Source: Blastococcus sp. TF02-8
Lineage (GTDB): Bacteria; Actinomycetota; Actinomycetes; Mycobacteriales; Geodermatophilaceae
Length of the DNA stretch: 64,000 nucleotides
NCBI RefSeq assembly: GCF_003319175.1
Contig: NZ_QOHK01000004.1
Coordinates: 186,001 to 250,000, forward strand
Direction of reading: 5' to 3'
Position 1 is the first letter of the stretch. Each line of letters opens with the position of its first letter. Below the pieces are notes generated by a model, which saw only the letters and a list, made by a program, of their open reading frames with translations, was not told the origin of the DNA and made no database searches. The translations under genes and the position numbers were made by a program. Below, in pieces: positions 23,993-33,345 of the stretch.

Positions 23993-24730
23993 GTGGCTAC
24001 CAGCGGCGCGGTTCTCGGCGAGGCCTCGCCCGTCGAGGGTGCGCAGCTCCGGCTGTGGTGGGTCCGCCTGGACCGCGACGCGGCCGCGGTGGCGGAGGCG
24101 GAGCGGTGCCTGACCGCCGACGAGCGGGCCCGGGCCCACCGGGGCGTGCCCGTGGTGCACCGGCGTCGGGTCCTGCTCCGGGCGGCGCTGCGGCGCGCGC
24201 TGGCCGAAGTCCTCGATCGCGAACCCTCCGCCGTGCGCCTCGGGACGTCCGGGAGAGGGCGACCGGAGGCGCTGGACCGGGACGACGTCGACGTCAGCTG
24301 CTCGGCGTCGGGGGCGCTGGGGCTCGTGGCCGTCGCGACGGCTCTCCGCGTGGGGGTGGACGTGGAGGCGCTCGACGCCTGGTCACCCGACGTGCTGCAC
24401 GAGCCGTGGCTGACGCCGGCCGAGCGCCGGGCCGTCCTCGACCTGCCCCCGGCGGCACGCCCCGCCGCGCTCGCCCGGAGCTGGACGCAGAAGGAGGCGG
24501 TGCTCAAGGGACGCGGCGTCGGCCTCGCCGGCGACCCGGCGTCGGTCGGCACTCCCGTCGGGGAACCCCGCGGGGGTCGCCTCGGCAGGTGGGATGTCAG
24601 CGCGCTCGAGGCGCCTGGGGGATGGGTGGCCAGCATCGCCACCTGCGCCGACCTGGCCCGATCCGTCCCCGCGCCGGCCACGCCCGTACCGGGCCCCCGT
24701 CCGCTGGCGCTCTGCGAGGCATTCCGATGA
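23993..24730 (+). CDS. 4'-phosphopantetheinyl transferase (Sfp-type)
   Basis: A 245-aa PPTase that would load the phosphopantetheine arm of coenzyme A onto a carrier-protein serine. Family signatures: HRRRVLLRAALRRALAEVL, VSCSASGALGLVAVAT, the magnesium-binding RVGVDVEALDAW near residue 118, and SWTQKEAVLKGRGVGLAGD near 162. The start is GTG 23993. Its TGA overlaps the ATG of the adenylation/carrier protein (ATGA). This tight coupling makes that carrier domain its most probable substrate. Confidence 0.9.
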   Translation: MATSGAVLGEASPVEGAQLRLWWVRLDRDAAAVAEAERCLTADERARAHRGVPVVHRRRVLLRAALRRALAEVLDREPSAVRLGTSGRGRPEALDRDDVDVSCSASGALGLVAVATALRVGVDVEALDAWSPDVLHEPWLTPAERRAVLDLPPAARPAALARSWTQKEAVLKGRGVGLAGDPASVGTPVGEPRGGRLGRWDVSALEAPGGWVASIATCADLARSVPAPATPVPGPRPLALCEAFR

Positions 24731-27654
24731 CGACCACGCGCACGGCCCAGCTCGCCGACTTCCGGGCCCGCTGCGCGGCCGCCGATCCGGCGATGCCCGT
24801 CGATGACCTGCACGCCTTCTCGGTGCAGCGGCCGGAGATCTTCTGGCGCACGCTCCTGGACTGGTCGGGCCTCCCCTGGTCGGGTTCAGCCGAGTCCGTG
24901 CTGACCGGGTCGGACGTCGAGACCGCCCGCTTCTTCCCCGAGGTCTCGCTGAACTACGCCGAGGCCCTCCTGCGCCCCCTCCCGGAGGTGGACGACGCCG
25001 CGCCCGCGCTGACGGCCCTCCACCAGGACCGGGCCCCGGACCGGTACTCGCGCGGAGAGCTGCGTGCGGCCGTCACCCGAACGGCGGCCGCGCTGTCGGG
25101 GTGCGGGCTCGGCGTGGGCGATCGGGTGGTGGTCATCGCGCCGAACACGGCCGAAGTGGTGGTCGCCGTGCTCGGAGTGGCGGCCCTGGGCGCCACCGCC
25201 GCCACCGCGACCCCCGACATGGGAGCCGGCGCGCTGGTCGGCCGGTTCGCACAGGTCGAGCCGGTCCTGTTGCTGCTGGACCGCACCGGTATGGCCGAGG
25301 AGACGGCGCAGGCCCTGCTGGCGGGACTGCCCTCGCTCCGCCAGGTCCTCCTGCTGGACCGGCTCCCGCTGCCGGTGGCGCCGGCGGGCGTCGACGTCGG
25401 ACGGCTGGCCGACCGGGTGGCGGAGTCCACGGATCCGGCAGTGGCGGAGTGGCCACGGCTGCCCTTCGACCACCCGCTGTTCGTGATGTTCTCCTCGGGG
25501 ACCACCGGGCCGCCCAAGGCGATGGTGCACGGCGCCGGCGGCACGCTGCTCGAGCACGTCAAGGAGCACCGGCTGCACGGCGACCTCCGACCCGACGACA
25601 CGCTCTACTTCCACACCACCACCGCTTGGATGATGTGGAACTGGCAGCTGTCGGCGCTGGCCGTCGGCGCGGAGATCGTCGTCTACGACGGGCCGCTGCG
25701 CGGTCCCGAGACCCTCTGGGAGCTCGTGGCCGAGCACGGCGTCACCGTGTTCGGCACCAGCCCGGCCTACCTGCAGCTCTGCCAGGAGCAGGGCTACCGG
25801 CCCTCGGCCGTGCTCGACCTGTCCCGGCTGCGATCGGTGCTCTCCACCGGCGCGGTGCTGCACGACTGGCAGTTCGCCTGGGTCGCGGAGAACGTCGGAC
25901 CGCAGCCGGTGCAGTCCATCTCCGGCGGCACCGACATCATCGGCTGCTTCGTCCTCGGCCATCCCGAGCTCCCGGTCCGCCCCGGCCGCGCCCAGAGCCG
26001 CAGCCTGGGGCTGGACGTCGCCGCGGTGGACGACGACGGCGTCGAGCTCGTCGGGCGGGTCGGCGAGCTGGTGTGCCGCCGACCCTTCCCCTCGCGGCCG
26101 GTCGGGTTCCTGCACGACCCCGACGGCGCCCGGTTCCACGCCGCCTACTTCGCCCAGCACCCGGGCATGTGGACGCACGGCGACCTGGTCGACATCGATC
26201 CCGACGGCTCGGCGCGCCTGCACGGTCGCTCGGACGGCGTGCTGAACGTCAACGGGATCCGGATCGGCCCCAGCGAGATCTACACCGCCCTGCGGTCGGT
26301 CGAGGACGTGGCCGACAGCATGGCCGTGGAACAGCGGGATCCGACGATCCCCGGCGCGACGCGGATGGTCCTGCTCGTGGTGCTCCGACCGGGTGCGGAG
26401 CTGGACCACGAACTGGACCGCACGATCCGCCGAACGCTGCGCCGCGAGGCCTCGGCCGCCCACGTCCCCTCTCTGGTGCTGGCGGTGCCGGCCCTGCCGC
26501 TGACGCACAACGGCAAGCGGTCGGAGGCGGCCGCCCGCAGCGCCGTGAACGGCGAGGACGTGCGCAACGTCGACGCTCTGAAGAACCCGGACTGCCTGTC
26601 GGCGATCCGCACCGCCGTGGCTGCGACCCAGGGCACGACGGAGCTCGGACCGGAGCAGCTTCCCCGCCCGCGGTCGGCGTCGGCGGCGGACGTCGACGAC
26701 CTGTGGCCGGACGTGGCCCGCATGTGGCGCGAGGTGCTCGACGTCCGGGACGCGCATCCGGACGACGACTTCGGCGACCTGGGCGGCACGTCCCGGCAGG
26801 CGATGCAGCTGCTGCGCAAGGTCTGGCTCGAGCTCGGCGTCGACGTGCCGATCACCGACCTCGAGGACCGGCCGACCCTGCGCGGTGTCGTGGCAGCCGT
26901 GGCCGCCCGGCGCTCGGCGACGCCCGAGGTCGCCCCCGTGCTGCGCCCGGGGCAGGGTCGGCCGCTGTTCGTGGTCAGCGATCTGTGGGGGCAGCTCAAC
27001 TCCTACCACTCGCTGGTCCAGGGGCTGACCACCGAGCGCCCGGTCCGCGGCCTGCAGCCCGCACTGGCCGGGGCCGACGGTCGCCGTCACTCGATCGCCG
27101 AGGTGACCGACGAGGCCCTGCTCCTGCTCCGCCGCACGCAGCCCGCCGGCCCGTACAGCCTGCTGGGCTACTCCTTCGGTGGCCTGGTGGCCTACGAGAT
27201 GGCGGCCCGGCTGCGGGGCGAGGGAGAGACGGTGAGCTACCTGGGGCTGATCGACGTCCGGCCGCCGACGGGCTCGTTCACGTCCGGCGACCGGGCGGCG
27301 CACCGCGTGGGCCGGGTCCTCAAGCGGCTGCGGACGGCGCTGTCCCCGGCCGGCCCCCGTGCCGCCGTGCAGTTCCTGCGCGACCGCCGGTCGGACGCCG
27401 CCGAGGACCCGGAGCGCCAGGCCTTCGTCCGCTCCTCGGAGGTGTTCGACGCCCACCGGCTCTCCCGCTACGACGGTGCGGTCACGTACTACCTGGCCGA
27501 GCGGCGCCCGCCGCTGGTCGGGAACGTGCTCGCCGCGTGGCGGCGCGTGGCTCCCCACCTCTTCGTCACCGAGGTCCCGGGCGACCACGACGACATCCTC
27601 GGGGACAGCAGGATCGACGTGCTCGCGGACCGCATCTCGGCGACCCTCGCGTGA
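24727..27654 (+). CDS. AACS-like adenylation / carrier / thioesterase protein (NRPS-like A-T-TE)
   Basis: A 975-aa three-domain enzyme. Residues 1-640 resemble acetoacetyl-CoA synthetase: FSVQRPEIFW, SLNYAEALLRPL, the ATP loop SSGTTGPPKAM near 255, the AACS-specific TTTAWMMWNWQLSALAVGAE, SGGTDIIGCF, THGDLVDIDPDG, and the catalytic Lys in LTHNGKRSE. Residues about 650-730 are a carrier domain with DDDFGDLGGTSRQAMQLL, Ser 689 being the pantetheine site. Residues about 745-975 are an alpha/beta thioesterase: GYSFGGLVAYEMA (Ser 816), LIDVRPP (Asp), PGDHDDIL (His near 953). It probably activates a short beta-keto or hydroxy acid, tethers it and releases or transfers it. The acid is unknown. There is no condensation domain. 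Confidence 0.88.
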   Translation: MTTTRTAQLADFRARCAAADPAMPVDDLHAFSVQRPEIFWRTLLDWSGLPWSGSAESVLTGSDVETARFFPEVSLNYAEALLRPLPEVDDAAPALTALHQDRAPDRYSRGELRAAVTRTAAALSGCGLGVGDRVVVIAPNTAEVVVAVLGVAALGATAATATPDMGAGALVGRFAQVEPVLLLLDRTGMAEETAQALLAGLPSLRQVLLLDRLPLPVAPAGVDVGRLADRVAESTDPAVAEWPRLPFDHPLFVMFSSGTTGPPKAMVHGAGGTLLEHVKEHRLHGDLRPDDTLYFHTTTAWMMWNWQLSALAVGAEIVVYDGPLRGPETLWELVAEHGVTVFGTSPAYLQLCQEQGYRPSAVLDLSRLRSVLSTGAVLHDWQFAWVAENVGPQPVQSISGGTDIIGCFVLGHPELPVRPGRAQSRSLGLDVAAVDDDGVELVGRVGELVCRRPFPSRPVGFLHDPDGARFHAAYFAQHPGMWTHGDLVDIDPDGSARLHGRSDGVLNVNGIRIGPSEIYTALRSVEDVADSMAVEQRDPTIPGATRMVLLVVLRPGAELDHELDRTIRRTLRREASAAHVPSLVLAVPALPLTHNGKRSEAAARSAVNGEDVRNVDALKNPDCLSAIRTAVAATQGTTELGPEQLPRPRSASAADVDDLWPDVARMWREVLDVRDAHPDDDFGDLGGTSRQAMQLLRKVWLELGVDVPITDLEDRPTLRGVVAAVAARRSATPEVAPVLRPGQGRPLFVVSDLWGQLNSYHSLVQGLTTERPVRGLQPALAGADGRRHSIAEVTDEALLLLRRTQPAGPYSLLGYSFGGLVAYEMAARLRGEGETVSYLGLIDVRPPTGSFTSGDRAAHRVGRVLKRLRTALSPAGPRAAVQFLRDRRSDAAEDPERQAFVRSSEVFDAHRLSRYDGAVTYYLAERRPPLVGNVLAAWRRVAPHLFVTEVPGDHDDILGDSRIDVLADRISATLA

Positions 27655-28934
27655 CCGATCAGTTCGTACCCGTGGCACCGAGCGAGGAAGCGGCGCCGGA
27701 GCTCCAGCGGCAGGCGCCGCGCGGCGCGGTCGCCGGGGCACTCGAGAAGGTCCGGCGCGTCAGGTTCCTCGGCTTCGGGCTCGCCGGCCAGGGGCTGAGC
27801 TTCGCGGCCATGATCGTGCCGATCGTCTGCCGGCAGACCGAGCAGGTGCTCCTCCTCGTCCTCGTGTCGGCGATCGCGGGGCTGGTGGTCAACGCCGGGA
27901 TGCTGGCGTTCCCGTTCGTCTACCCCGTGGTCCGGGGCCCGCGAGCGGCGCGGGTGGCGACCGAGGCCTCGCTGGGGGCGCTCGTCGTCGTCTCCCTGCT
28001 GCTGCTCGCGCTGACCCCCGTGGAGGGTGCCCTCGACCTGCCGCGGGGCACCGCCGCGGCGGCGGCCGCCCTGACGGCATCCTGGGGGCTGCACGCCGTG
28101 GTGGCCACCCGGCTGGTGCGGGCGGGGGACCGGATCGGCATCGGCCTCTCCCGCCTGTACTACGGTGCCGCGGTCCTCGTCGTCGCCGTCGTCACCAGCG
28201 TCACCGACCTGGGCGCCCTCGCCCTCTCGTACGGAACCGCCGGGGCCTACCTGGTGGCCGCCGGGCTGCTGATCCCCCGGCGGTCCCACTGGGGGCCGCC
28301 CCTGCCGGGGTTCCGCGGGCGGGCGCGACGCCGATTGCTGCGCGCCTATCTCGCCCGGTCGGTCCACCCGACCCTGGCCAGCCTGGCCAACGGCTGGACG
28401 AGCATGCTGCCGGGGCTGGTCCTTCCCGGGCTGGGTTCCGCCGCCGCTCCCTGGGCCGTCGTCACGCGGATCTGCGGGGGGTTCGCGACGGTGCTGATCG
28501 CGGTCGCGGCGCCGCCGCTGGAGGCGGAGCTGAGCCGGGCGATCCGGACCCGGGACCACGTGGCCTTCGCCGCCGGCCGGCGGCGGGCGTTGCTCCTCGG
28601 TGGGGCCAGCGCGGTCCTCGGCGTGGGGGTCGGCGTGCTGCTGGCCGCCTACGCCACCGCTGGGGCGGCGCTGGACGCGTGGCTGCTGCCGGTGCTCGTC
28701 GCCACCGTGCTGTTCTGGGGATCGCTCCTGGCCGGAACACTGGTGAACCGGCTGCCGAACTTCCTGGGCCGGGACCTGTCCCGGCTGTGGTGGGACACCG
28801 GCCGCGCCGCGGTGCTCACGGCGGTCTTCCTCCTCACCGACGGCACCACCCGGCTGATCCTGATGGGCGTGGTGCTGACCGGATCGGCGCTCGTGCTGCT
28901 CCCGATGACGCGGTGGCAGCCGGTGGCGCGCTGA
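27651..28934 (+). CDS. Wzx-like polysaccharide flippase, copy 1
   Basis: A 427-aa membrane protein with about 12 hydrophobic segments and a basic N-terminal tail (ALEKVRRVRFLGFGLAGQGL). Length and topology fit the MATE/polysaccharide-transporter group that flips undecaprenyl-linked repeat units; an amphipathic loop (GFRGRARRRLLRAYLARSVH) splits the halves. GTG 27651 overlaps the stop of the A-T-TE gene (GTGA), so PPTase, A-T-TE and this transporter form one coupled unit. That coupling suggests the activated acyl group ends up on the exported glycan, or that this protein exports the product. Direction and cargo are inferred. Confidence 0.75.
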   Translation: MTDQFVPVAPSEEAAPELQRQAPRGAVAGALEKVRRVRFLGFGLAGQGLSFAAMIVPIVCRQTEQVLLLVLVSAIAGLVVNAGMLAFPFVYPVVRGPRAARVATEASLGALVVVSLLLLALTPVEGALDLPRGTAAAAAALTASWGLHAVVATRLVRAGDRIGIGLSRLYYGAAVLVVAVVTSVTDLGALALSYGTAGAYLVAAGLLIPRRSHWGPPLPGFRGRARRRLLRAYLARSVHPTLASLANGWTSMLPGLVLPGLGSAAAPWAVVTRICGGFATVLIAVAAPPLEAELSRAIRTRDHVAFAAGRRRALLLGGASAVLGVGVGVLLAAYATAGAALDAWLLPVLVATVLFWGSLLAGTLVNRLPNFLGRDLSRLWWDTGRAAVLTAVFLLTDGTTRLILMGVVLTGSALVLLPMTRWQPVAR

Positions 28935-28955
28935 TCAGGCGCGCTCCCCCGTCGA

Positions 28956-30083
28956 TCAGCGACCGGCCGCCTGCCGCAGTCGGTCGCGCACGTTCCGCAC
29001 CCAGGGCGCGCGCTGCTTGGCCCACCGGACGGCCCCACCCCGCGCGAGTACCGCGCGGGCGACCAGGCCGCCCGGAACGCTGCGCGGTCGCACGAGCAGC
29101 AACCGTTGGTTGGCCACCGGCTCGGGGTGCCAGCGCAGCTTGTACTCCTCCTCGCCGCGGAACATGGTGAACACCGGGCGCTCGAGGGTGGCGGTGAGCT
29201 CCAGGTCCTCGCGCATCATCGCCACCGCGACGTCGAAGCGGGCGCGCGCCTCGGGGGCGATCCCGGCCAGGTAGGAGCCGACGAACTCCGTACCCACCAG
29301 ATGGATCTGGCTGGCCACGTGCTCCCCCTCGAGCGAGTACTCCAGGACGGCGGCGTGCCCGGCGGCGACCATCGCGGGCACGGCTGCGGTGAGGTGCCGC
29401 GCGAACCGCTCCCGCCCGTGCTCGGCGGTCATCCCGCGGCCGGCCCACTGCCGCGCGTGCAGGTCGAGCAGCCGGCGCACGGCCTCCTCGGCCCCGTCTG
29501 CGTCCACCGGCCGGCAGGCCAGGCCGAGCTCGTCGGCCCGGCGGAGCTTCTTGCGCACCGCCTTGGCCGACGAGGACCGCAGCGTCGTCAGCAGCTCCGC
29601 CACCGGCCGGCCCGGCACCTGCAGCATCACCGAGGCGGCGAGCCGGTGGACCCGTGCGGGCCACGCGGAGGGCAGCCGGGATGCGGCCGTCCCGGGCCGG
29701 ACCTCGGGCAGGTCGAGGGCCTGCCAGCCGCGCAGCCCCAGCAGGGCGCCGACGAGCCGGTCCAGGGCCTCGTCGTCGGCGGCCAGGACGTCGGAGACGT
29801 CGCTGATCTCGTCTCCGAGCGGGGCCAGCACCGGCACGCCGCCACGCCGGACCACGTGCAGCGGAGCGGCGCCGCGGAGCACGCCGTCGCGGCGGACCAG
29901 GACGATGCGCAGTCGGCCGGCCCGGCCGTACTCGCGCCACCACGAGGTCAGCCAGGCATGGGACTGGAACGGCGTCGAGTTCGGCGACCCGGCGTGCAGG
30001 GCCGCCCACTCGACCGCGATCGCATCGAGAGCAGCGGCGTCCTGGAGCACCGTGGTGCTCCAGGCGACCGGCTCACGGCTCAC
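28956..30083 (-). CDS. CelD/FemAB-like GNAT acyltransferase, copy 2
   Basis: A 375-aa protein of the same GNAT subgroup as 22753-23874. The N-terminus has AVEWAALHAGSPNSTPFQSH then WLTSWWREYG, the classic opening of this family. The linker is SSAKAVRKKLRRADELGLAC; the second lobe has LLDLHARQWAGRG, then VLEYSLEGEHVASQIHLVG, GSYLAGIAPEARARFDVAVA and FRGEEEYKLRWHPEP. GTG 30083 overlaps the stop of the upstream Wzz-like gene (GTGA). It is convergent with the flippase, 21 bp apart. It likely transfers an acyl group in polysaccharide maturation. Confidence 0.85.
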   Translation of the reverse strand: MSREPVAWSTTVLQDAAALDAIAVEWAALHAGSPNSTPFQSHAWLTSWWREYGRAGRLRIVLVRRDGVLRGAAPLHVVRRGGVPVLAPLGDEISDVSDVLAADDEALDRLVGALLGLRGWQALDLPEVRPGTAASRLPSAWPARVHRLAASVMLQVPGRPVAELLTTLRSSSAKAVRKKLRRADELGLACRPVDADGAEEAVRRLLDLHARQWAGRGMTAEHGRERFARHLTAAVPAMVAAGHAAVLEYSLEGEHVASQIHLVGTEFVGSYLAGIAPEARARFDVAVAMMREDLELTATLERPVFTMFRGEEEYKLRWHPEPVANQRLLLVRPRSVPGGLVARAVLARGGAVRWAKQRAPWVRNVRDRLRQAAGR

Positions 30084-30676
30084 GTCGCCGCTCCGGTCCT
30101 GCGACGGCGCGGCCGCGGGGGGACGGTGGCCGCGAGCAGCAGGCCGAGGGCGGCGCCGAGGGTCCCACCCCCGGCGGGGACGAGCCACACCGGCACGGTC
30201 GCCTGCTCGGGCAGCGGAGGCGCCGCCACGAGGGCGGTGTCGAAGGGCTCGACGGCGTCGAGCCCGACGAGCGTCCGGACCACCGTCGCCGCCGTGCGCT
30301 GGGCCCCGGCCGCGTCGGCTGCCCGGCCGGTGACGCTCACGACGGGTGCATCCGGAGCGGCCTGCACGAGGACGAACGACCGGGGGTCCTCCGCCGCCTC
30401 CACCTGGCCGGCCACGCGGAGCGGCCCGCTCACGATGCCGGGCGACGTCGCCAGCCGTGCCAGCGCCTGCGCGCTGCGCGCCGCGTCGCCGGCCTGCCCG
30501 ACGTCGTCGGCGGCGACCACCAGGTAGGCGGTCGACTCGTACACCGGGGCACGCAGCACGTCCAGGCCCAGACCGGCGCCCACGCCGATCGCTGCGGCCA
30601 GCAGCGCCCACCACGTACGCCGGAGCAGCACCCGGACGCCCGGCAGCCGGGCGTCGGACCCGACGGCGTCGCTCAC
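30080..30676 (-). CDS. Wzz-like chain-length protein without kinase domain, copy 1
   Basis: A 198-aa membrane protein with two transmembrane helices, one near each end (TWWALLAAAIGVGAGLGL and VPAGGGTLGAALGLLLAATV), enclosing an extracytoplasmic helical domain with YESTAYLVVAADD. This is the Wzz/polysaccharide co-polymerase layout, though smaller than usual (most exceed 300 aa). The C-terminal tail is short and basic, with no BY-kinase. GTG 30676 overlaps the stop of the upstream Wzy-like gene. It probably tunes chain length with that polymerase. Confidence 0.75.
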   Translation of the reverse strand: MSDAVGSDARLPGVRVLLRRTWWALLAAAIGVGAGLGLDVLRAPVYESTAYLVVAADDVGQAGDAARSAQALARLATSPGIVSGPLRVAGQVEAAEDPRSFVLVQAAPDAPVVSVTGRAADAAGAQRTAATVVRTLVGLDAVEPFDTALVAAPPLPEQATVPVWLVPAGGGTLGAALGLLLAATVPPRPRRRRTGAAT

Positions 30677-32010
30677 GGCGCGCTGCCCGCTGCCACCGGC
30701 ACCCGGGCTCCGGCGGTGGCGGCGGCCGGCAGCCCGTCGTCCAGCTCCTGGTCGGCAGCCGCCCAGCCGGCTACGCCGAGCAGCACCGCCAGCAGGATCG
30801 ACCACGGTCCGCCCAGGTCGCTGGTCAGCATCCCGACCAGCGCGAAGGCCAGCATGCCGACGCCGGCGAGGGAGGTCGCCGTCGCCTCGTCCTGCCGCGG
30901 CCGGGCCGATCGCACCAGCCCGCGGCCGAGCACGACGAGGAAGGACGCCACGAAGACGGCGGCGGCCACGAGTCCGAGCTCGCTGGCCACCAGCAGGTAG
31001 AAGTTGTGCGGCGACTCCAGCGCCACCTGCTCGAAGTCCGAGCCGAGGGCGATGTCGCTGGACCCGAGCAGGGCGAGGTCGGCGTAGGCGTCCCGGTGGT
31101 CGACGAACGCGTGCGGGCCGACTCCGGTCCAGGGATGGTCGAGCGCCATGCCGGCGGCGGCGTGCCACAACGAGAGCCGGTCCACGAAGGACTGGTCGGG
31201 GTCGCTCTCCGCGGTGATCAGGCTGTCGAGCCGATCGGCCAGCTCGCCCTGCGAGGCGAGGACGACGGGAACGGCAGCGGCACCCAGCACGACGCCGGCG
31301 ACGACGATGCCGAGCATCCGGGCCGGCCGTCCCCTGCTGACCACCACGATCGCGGCGACGGCGGTGGCCAGCCACGCGCTGCGGCTCAGCGAGAAAGCGA
31401 GGGGCAGCACGAGGAATGCCGCGCCGGCCGCGGCCCACCACCGCCGGACTCCCGGCAGGACGACGGCCCACGCCAGGCAGATGAGCAGGCCCAGGGCGCA
31501 CAGGCCGGCCAGCGCCCCGATGTTGTAGGCCCCGAAGGTGCCCACGGCCCGGATCGGTTGGCCGCCGATGCCGGCGCCGGTCCGCGTGAGGGCCTGGACG
31601 ATGCCCACGGCCCCCTGGACCACGGCCAGGCCGACGACGCTGCCCAGCACCACCCGGGTGTCGGTCCGGGACCGGAGCGCCACCATGACCGCGATCGGGG
31701 TGAGGCAGAACAGCTGGAGGAATCGGACGCCGCCGACGACGTTGCCCGGGAAGTTCGGCGCCACCAGCGCCAGTCCGACGCTGATCAGCCCCAGCGCGCC
31801 GAAGAGCAGCGCCGGAACCGAACGCACGACGGCGGCGTTGCCTCCCCTGAGGAGCTGGAGGGCCGCGACGCAGACCAGGACTCCCAGGACGAGATCGCTG
31901 ACGGTGACCAGGGGTCCCGCTCCGGTCGAGGACGACGAGAGGGCGATCGAGATGACCGCGGCCGCCACCCACGTGCTGGGACGCAGGACGACGGCGCGCA
32001 CGCTGCTCAC
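30673..32010 (-). CDS. O-antigen ligase/Wzy-type polymerase, copy 1
   Basis: A 445-aa protein with about 10-12 transmembrane helices. A large periplasmic-side loop contains DRLSLWHAAAGMALDHPWTG then VGPHAFVDHRDAY and ESPHNFYLLVASELGL, the Wzy_C/O-antigen-ligase signature (HPxxGxG plus H-N). I chose GTG 32010 because GAGGGGGATGAC directly precedes it; an in-frame ATG at 32058 is possible. It heads the minus-strand unit Wzy-Wzz-GNAT, all 4-nt coupled. Role: polymerisation or ligation of the glycan repeat outside the membrane. Confidence 0.82.
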   Translation of the reverse strand: MSSVRAVVLRPSTWVAAAVISIALSSSSTGAGPLVTVSDLVLGVLVCVAALQLLRGGNAAVVRSVPALLFGALGLISVGLALVAPNFPGNVVGGVRFLQLFCLTPIAVMVALRSRTDTRVVLGSVVGLAVVQGAVGIVQALTRTGAGIGGQPIRAVGTFGAYNIGALAGLCALGLLICLAWAVVLPGVRRWWAAAGAAFLVLPLAFSLSRSAWLATAVAAIVVVSRGRPARMLGIVVAGVVLGAAAVPVVLASQGELADRLDSLITAESDPDQSFVDRLSLWHAAAGMALDHPWTGVGPHAFVDHRDAYADLALLGSSDIALGSDFEQVALESPHNFYLLVASELGLVAAAVFVASFLVVLGRGLVRSARPRQDEATATSLAGVGMLAFALVGMLTSDLGGPWSILLAVLLGVAGWAAADQELDDGLPAAATAGARVPVAAGSAP

Positions 32011-32139
32011 GTCATCCCCCTCGGCCGCCGGCCGCGGGTCGGCCGGACGTACACGCATGATGGCAGCCGAACCTGCTGGTACGCGGGCCGCCGCGGGGTC
32101 CTCCCCGGTACGGGTGATGCCCGACCTGGCGGGCACCCC

Positions 32140-33267
32140 GTGACGGCCGCGCCGGGAGCGTCCCGCCCCGGGCTCCGGAGGCGCCGTCGGCGCATGGCCC
32201 TCCTCGTCGCGGTCCTGGGCGTCGTCGGGGTCGTGGGCGTGCGTGCGTCGGGCGGACCCGACGAGCGCACCACGGCGGCGTGGGGGACGAGCGCCCTCGT
32301 CCTGCCCGTCATCCCGGTGGGCGGGCAGCTGACGGGCGGGCGTCAGACGCTCGACTCGGCGCTCGCGACCGTGGAGGGAGCGGCCGCGGCCGGGGCCACG
32401 GGAGTCCAGATGACCGCCGACGTGCACTGGCTGTGCGCGGAGGACCCCTGCGACACGGCGCCGCTCGAGCCCGTCGTCACCCGCGCCGGCGAGCTCGGGC
32501 TGTCCGTGTACCTGCACGTCGTCGGAACGCCGGAGTGGATGGACGACCGCGGCCGCTGGTACGCCCCCGAGGGGGAGGACGCCGAGCGATGGGCCGGCCT
32601 GTTCGCGCAGTTCGTCGACGCGTTCGGCACCCGGGTGGCGGGCTACGAGGTGTGGAACGAGCCGAACAACGAGGAGTTCTGGCGGCAGGGCCCGGATCCC
32701 GGCAGCTACGCCGACCTGCTCAAGGCGAGCTGGCTGTCCGCCCGCGACCGCGATCCGGATGCGCGGCTCGTGGGCGGGGTGCTGAGCAACAACGACCTCG
32801 GCTACATGAGCGCCCTCAGTGCGGCTCTCGCGGAGCGCGGCGGGAACGCGGACAACCGCTTCTTCTACGACGACCTCGGCGTGCACCCGTACACCGGCGA
32901 CGAGAGCAGGGGCTTCGCCCCGAACCTCCCCGCCGGGTCGGCCGATGTGCGCGTGCCGACCGGCGTGAAGGACATGACCTTCCTCGGCGTCGAGCGGCTC
33001 CGGGAGCAGGTGGCCGAGGACGAGGGCCTGTGGCGCGACGTCGTCATCGGCGAATTCGGCTACGACACGACTCCGGGCGCCTGGTACTCCGTGCCGGAGC
33101 CGCAGCGGGCCGGTTACATGGCCGAGGCGCTGCGCCGGGCCTCCTCGTGGACCTGGGTCCGCTCCTTCACGCCGTACACGTACAACCCGGCGGTGGGTGA
33201 GGGGTTCGGGATCGATGGAACCCCCACCGACGCGGCACTGCGCGACGTGGCCGCGGAGTCCTGGTGA
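32140..33267 (+). CDS. Membrane-anchored glycoside hydrolase, clan GH-A type
   Basis: A 375-aa protein. A basic N-terminus (RPGLRRRRRRMALLVAVLGV) leads into one hydrophobic helix, so the enzyme faces outward as a signal-anchored protein. The TIM-barrel part has VQMTADVHWLC, YLHVVGTPEWM, the acid/base Glu in GYEVWNEPNNEEFW near residue 172, LGVHPYTGDES, and the probable nucleophile in VVIGEFGYDT near 303. The pattern is closest to GH39/GH5-like clan A enzymes; specificity is unknown. It is divergent from the Wzy-like gene, and a glycosidase here often trims or degrades the exported polysaccharide. GTG 32140 is the chosen start; ATG 32194 is an alternative. Confidence 0.8.
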   Translation: MTAAPGASRPGLRRRRRRMALLVAVLGVVGVVGVRASGGPDERTTAAWGTSALVLPVIPVGGQLTGGRQTLDSALATVEGAAAAGATGVQMTADVHWLCAEDPCDTAPLEPVVTRAGELGLSVYLHVVGTPEWMDDRGRWYAPEGEDAERWAGLFAQFVDAFGTRVAGYEVWNEPNNEEFWRQGPDPGSYADLLKASWLSARDRDPDARLVGGVLSNNDLGYMSALSAALAERGGNADNRFFYDDLGVHPYTGDESRGFAPNLPAGSADVRVPTGVKDMTFLGVERLREQVAEDEGLWRDVVIGEFGYDTTPGAWYSVPEPQRAGYMAEALRRASSWTWVRSFTPYTYNPAVGEGFGIDGTPTDAALRDVAAESW

Positions 33268-33332
33268 CCGGATCGAGGGGGCGGGTTCCTTCGTTCGGGG
33301 GGCGCTGGGCAGCCTCGGCGGAGGGCGAACCC

Positions 33333-33338
33333 TAAGGT
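33333..33338 (+). promoter_or_regulatory. Putative -10 box for a leaderless transcript
   Basis: TAAGGT lies 7 nt before GTG 33346, consistent with leaderless initiation at that codon instead of the GTG at 33340. No Shine-Dalgarno sequence is present. Confidence 0.4.
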
Positions 33339-33345
33339 CGTGCGG

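Noticed and set aside
30346-32139. Plus-strand open frame upstream of the glycosidase
   Set aside because: It is antisense to the Wzy- and Wzz-like genes, full of Arg/Gly/His repeats, without a start or ribosome-binding site that fits.
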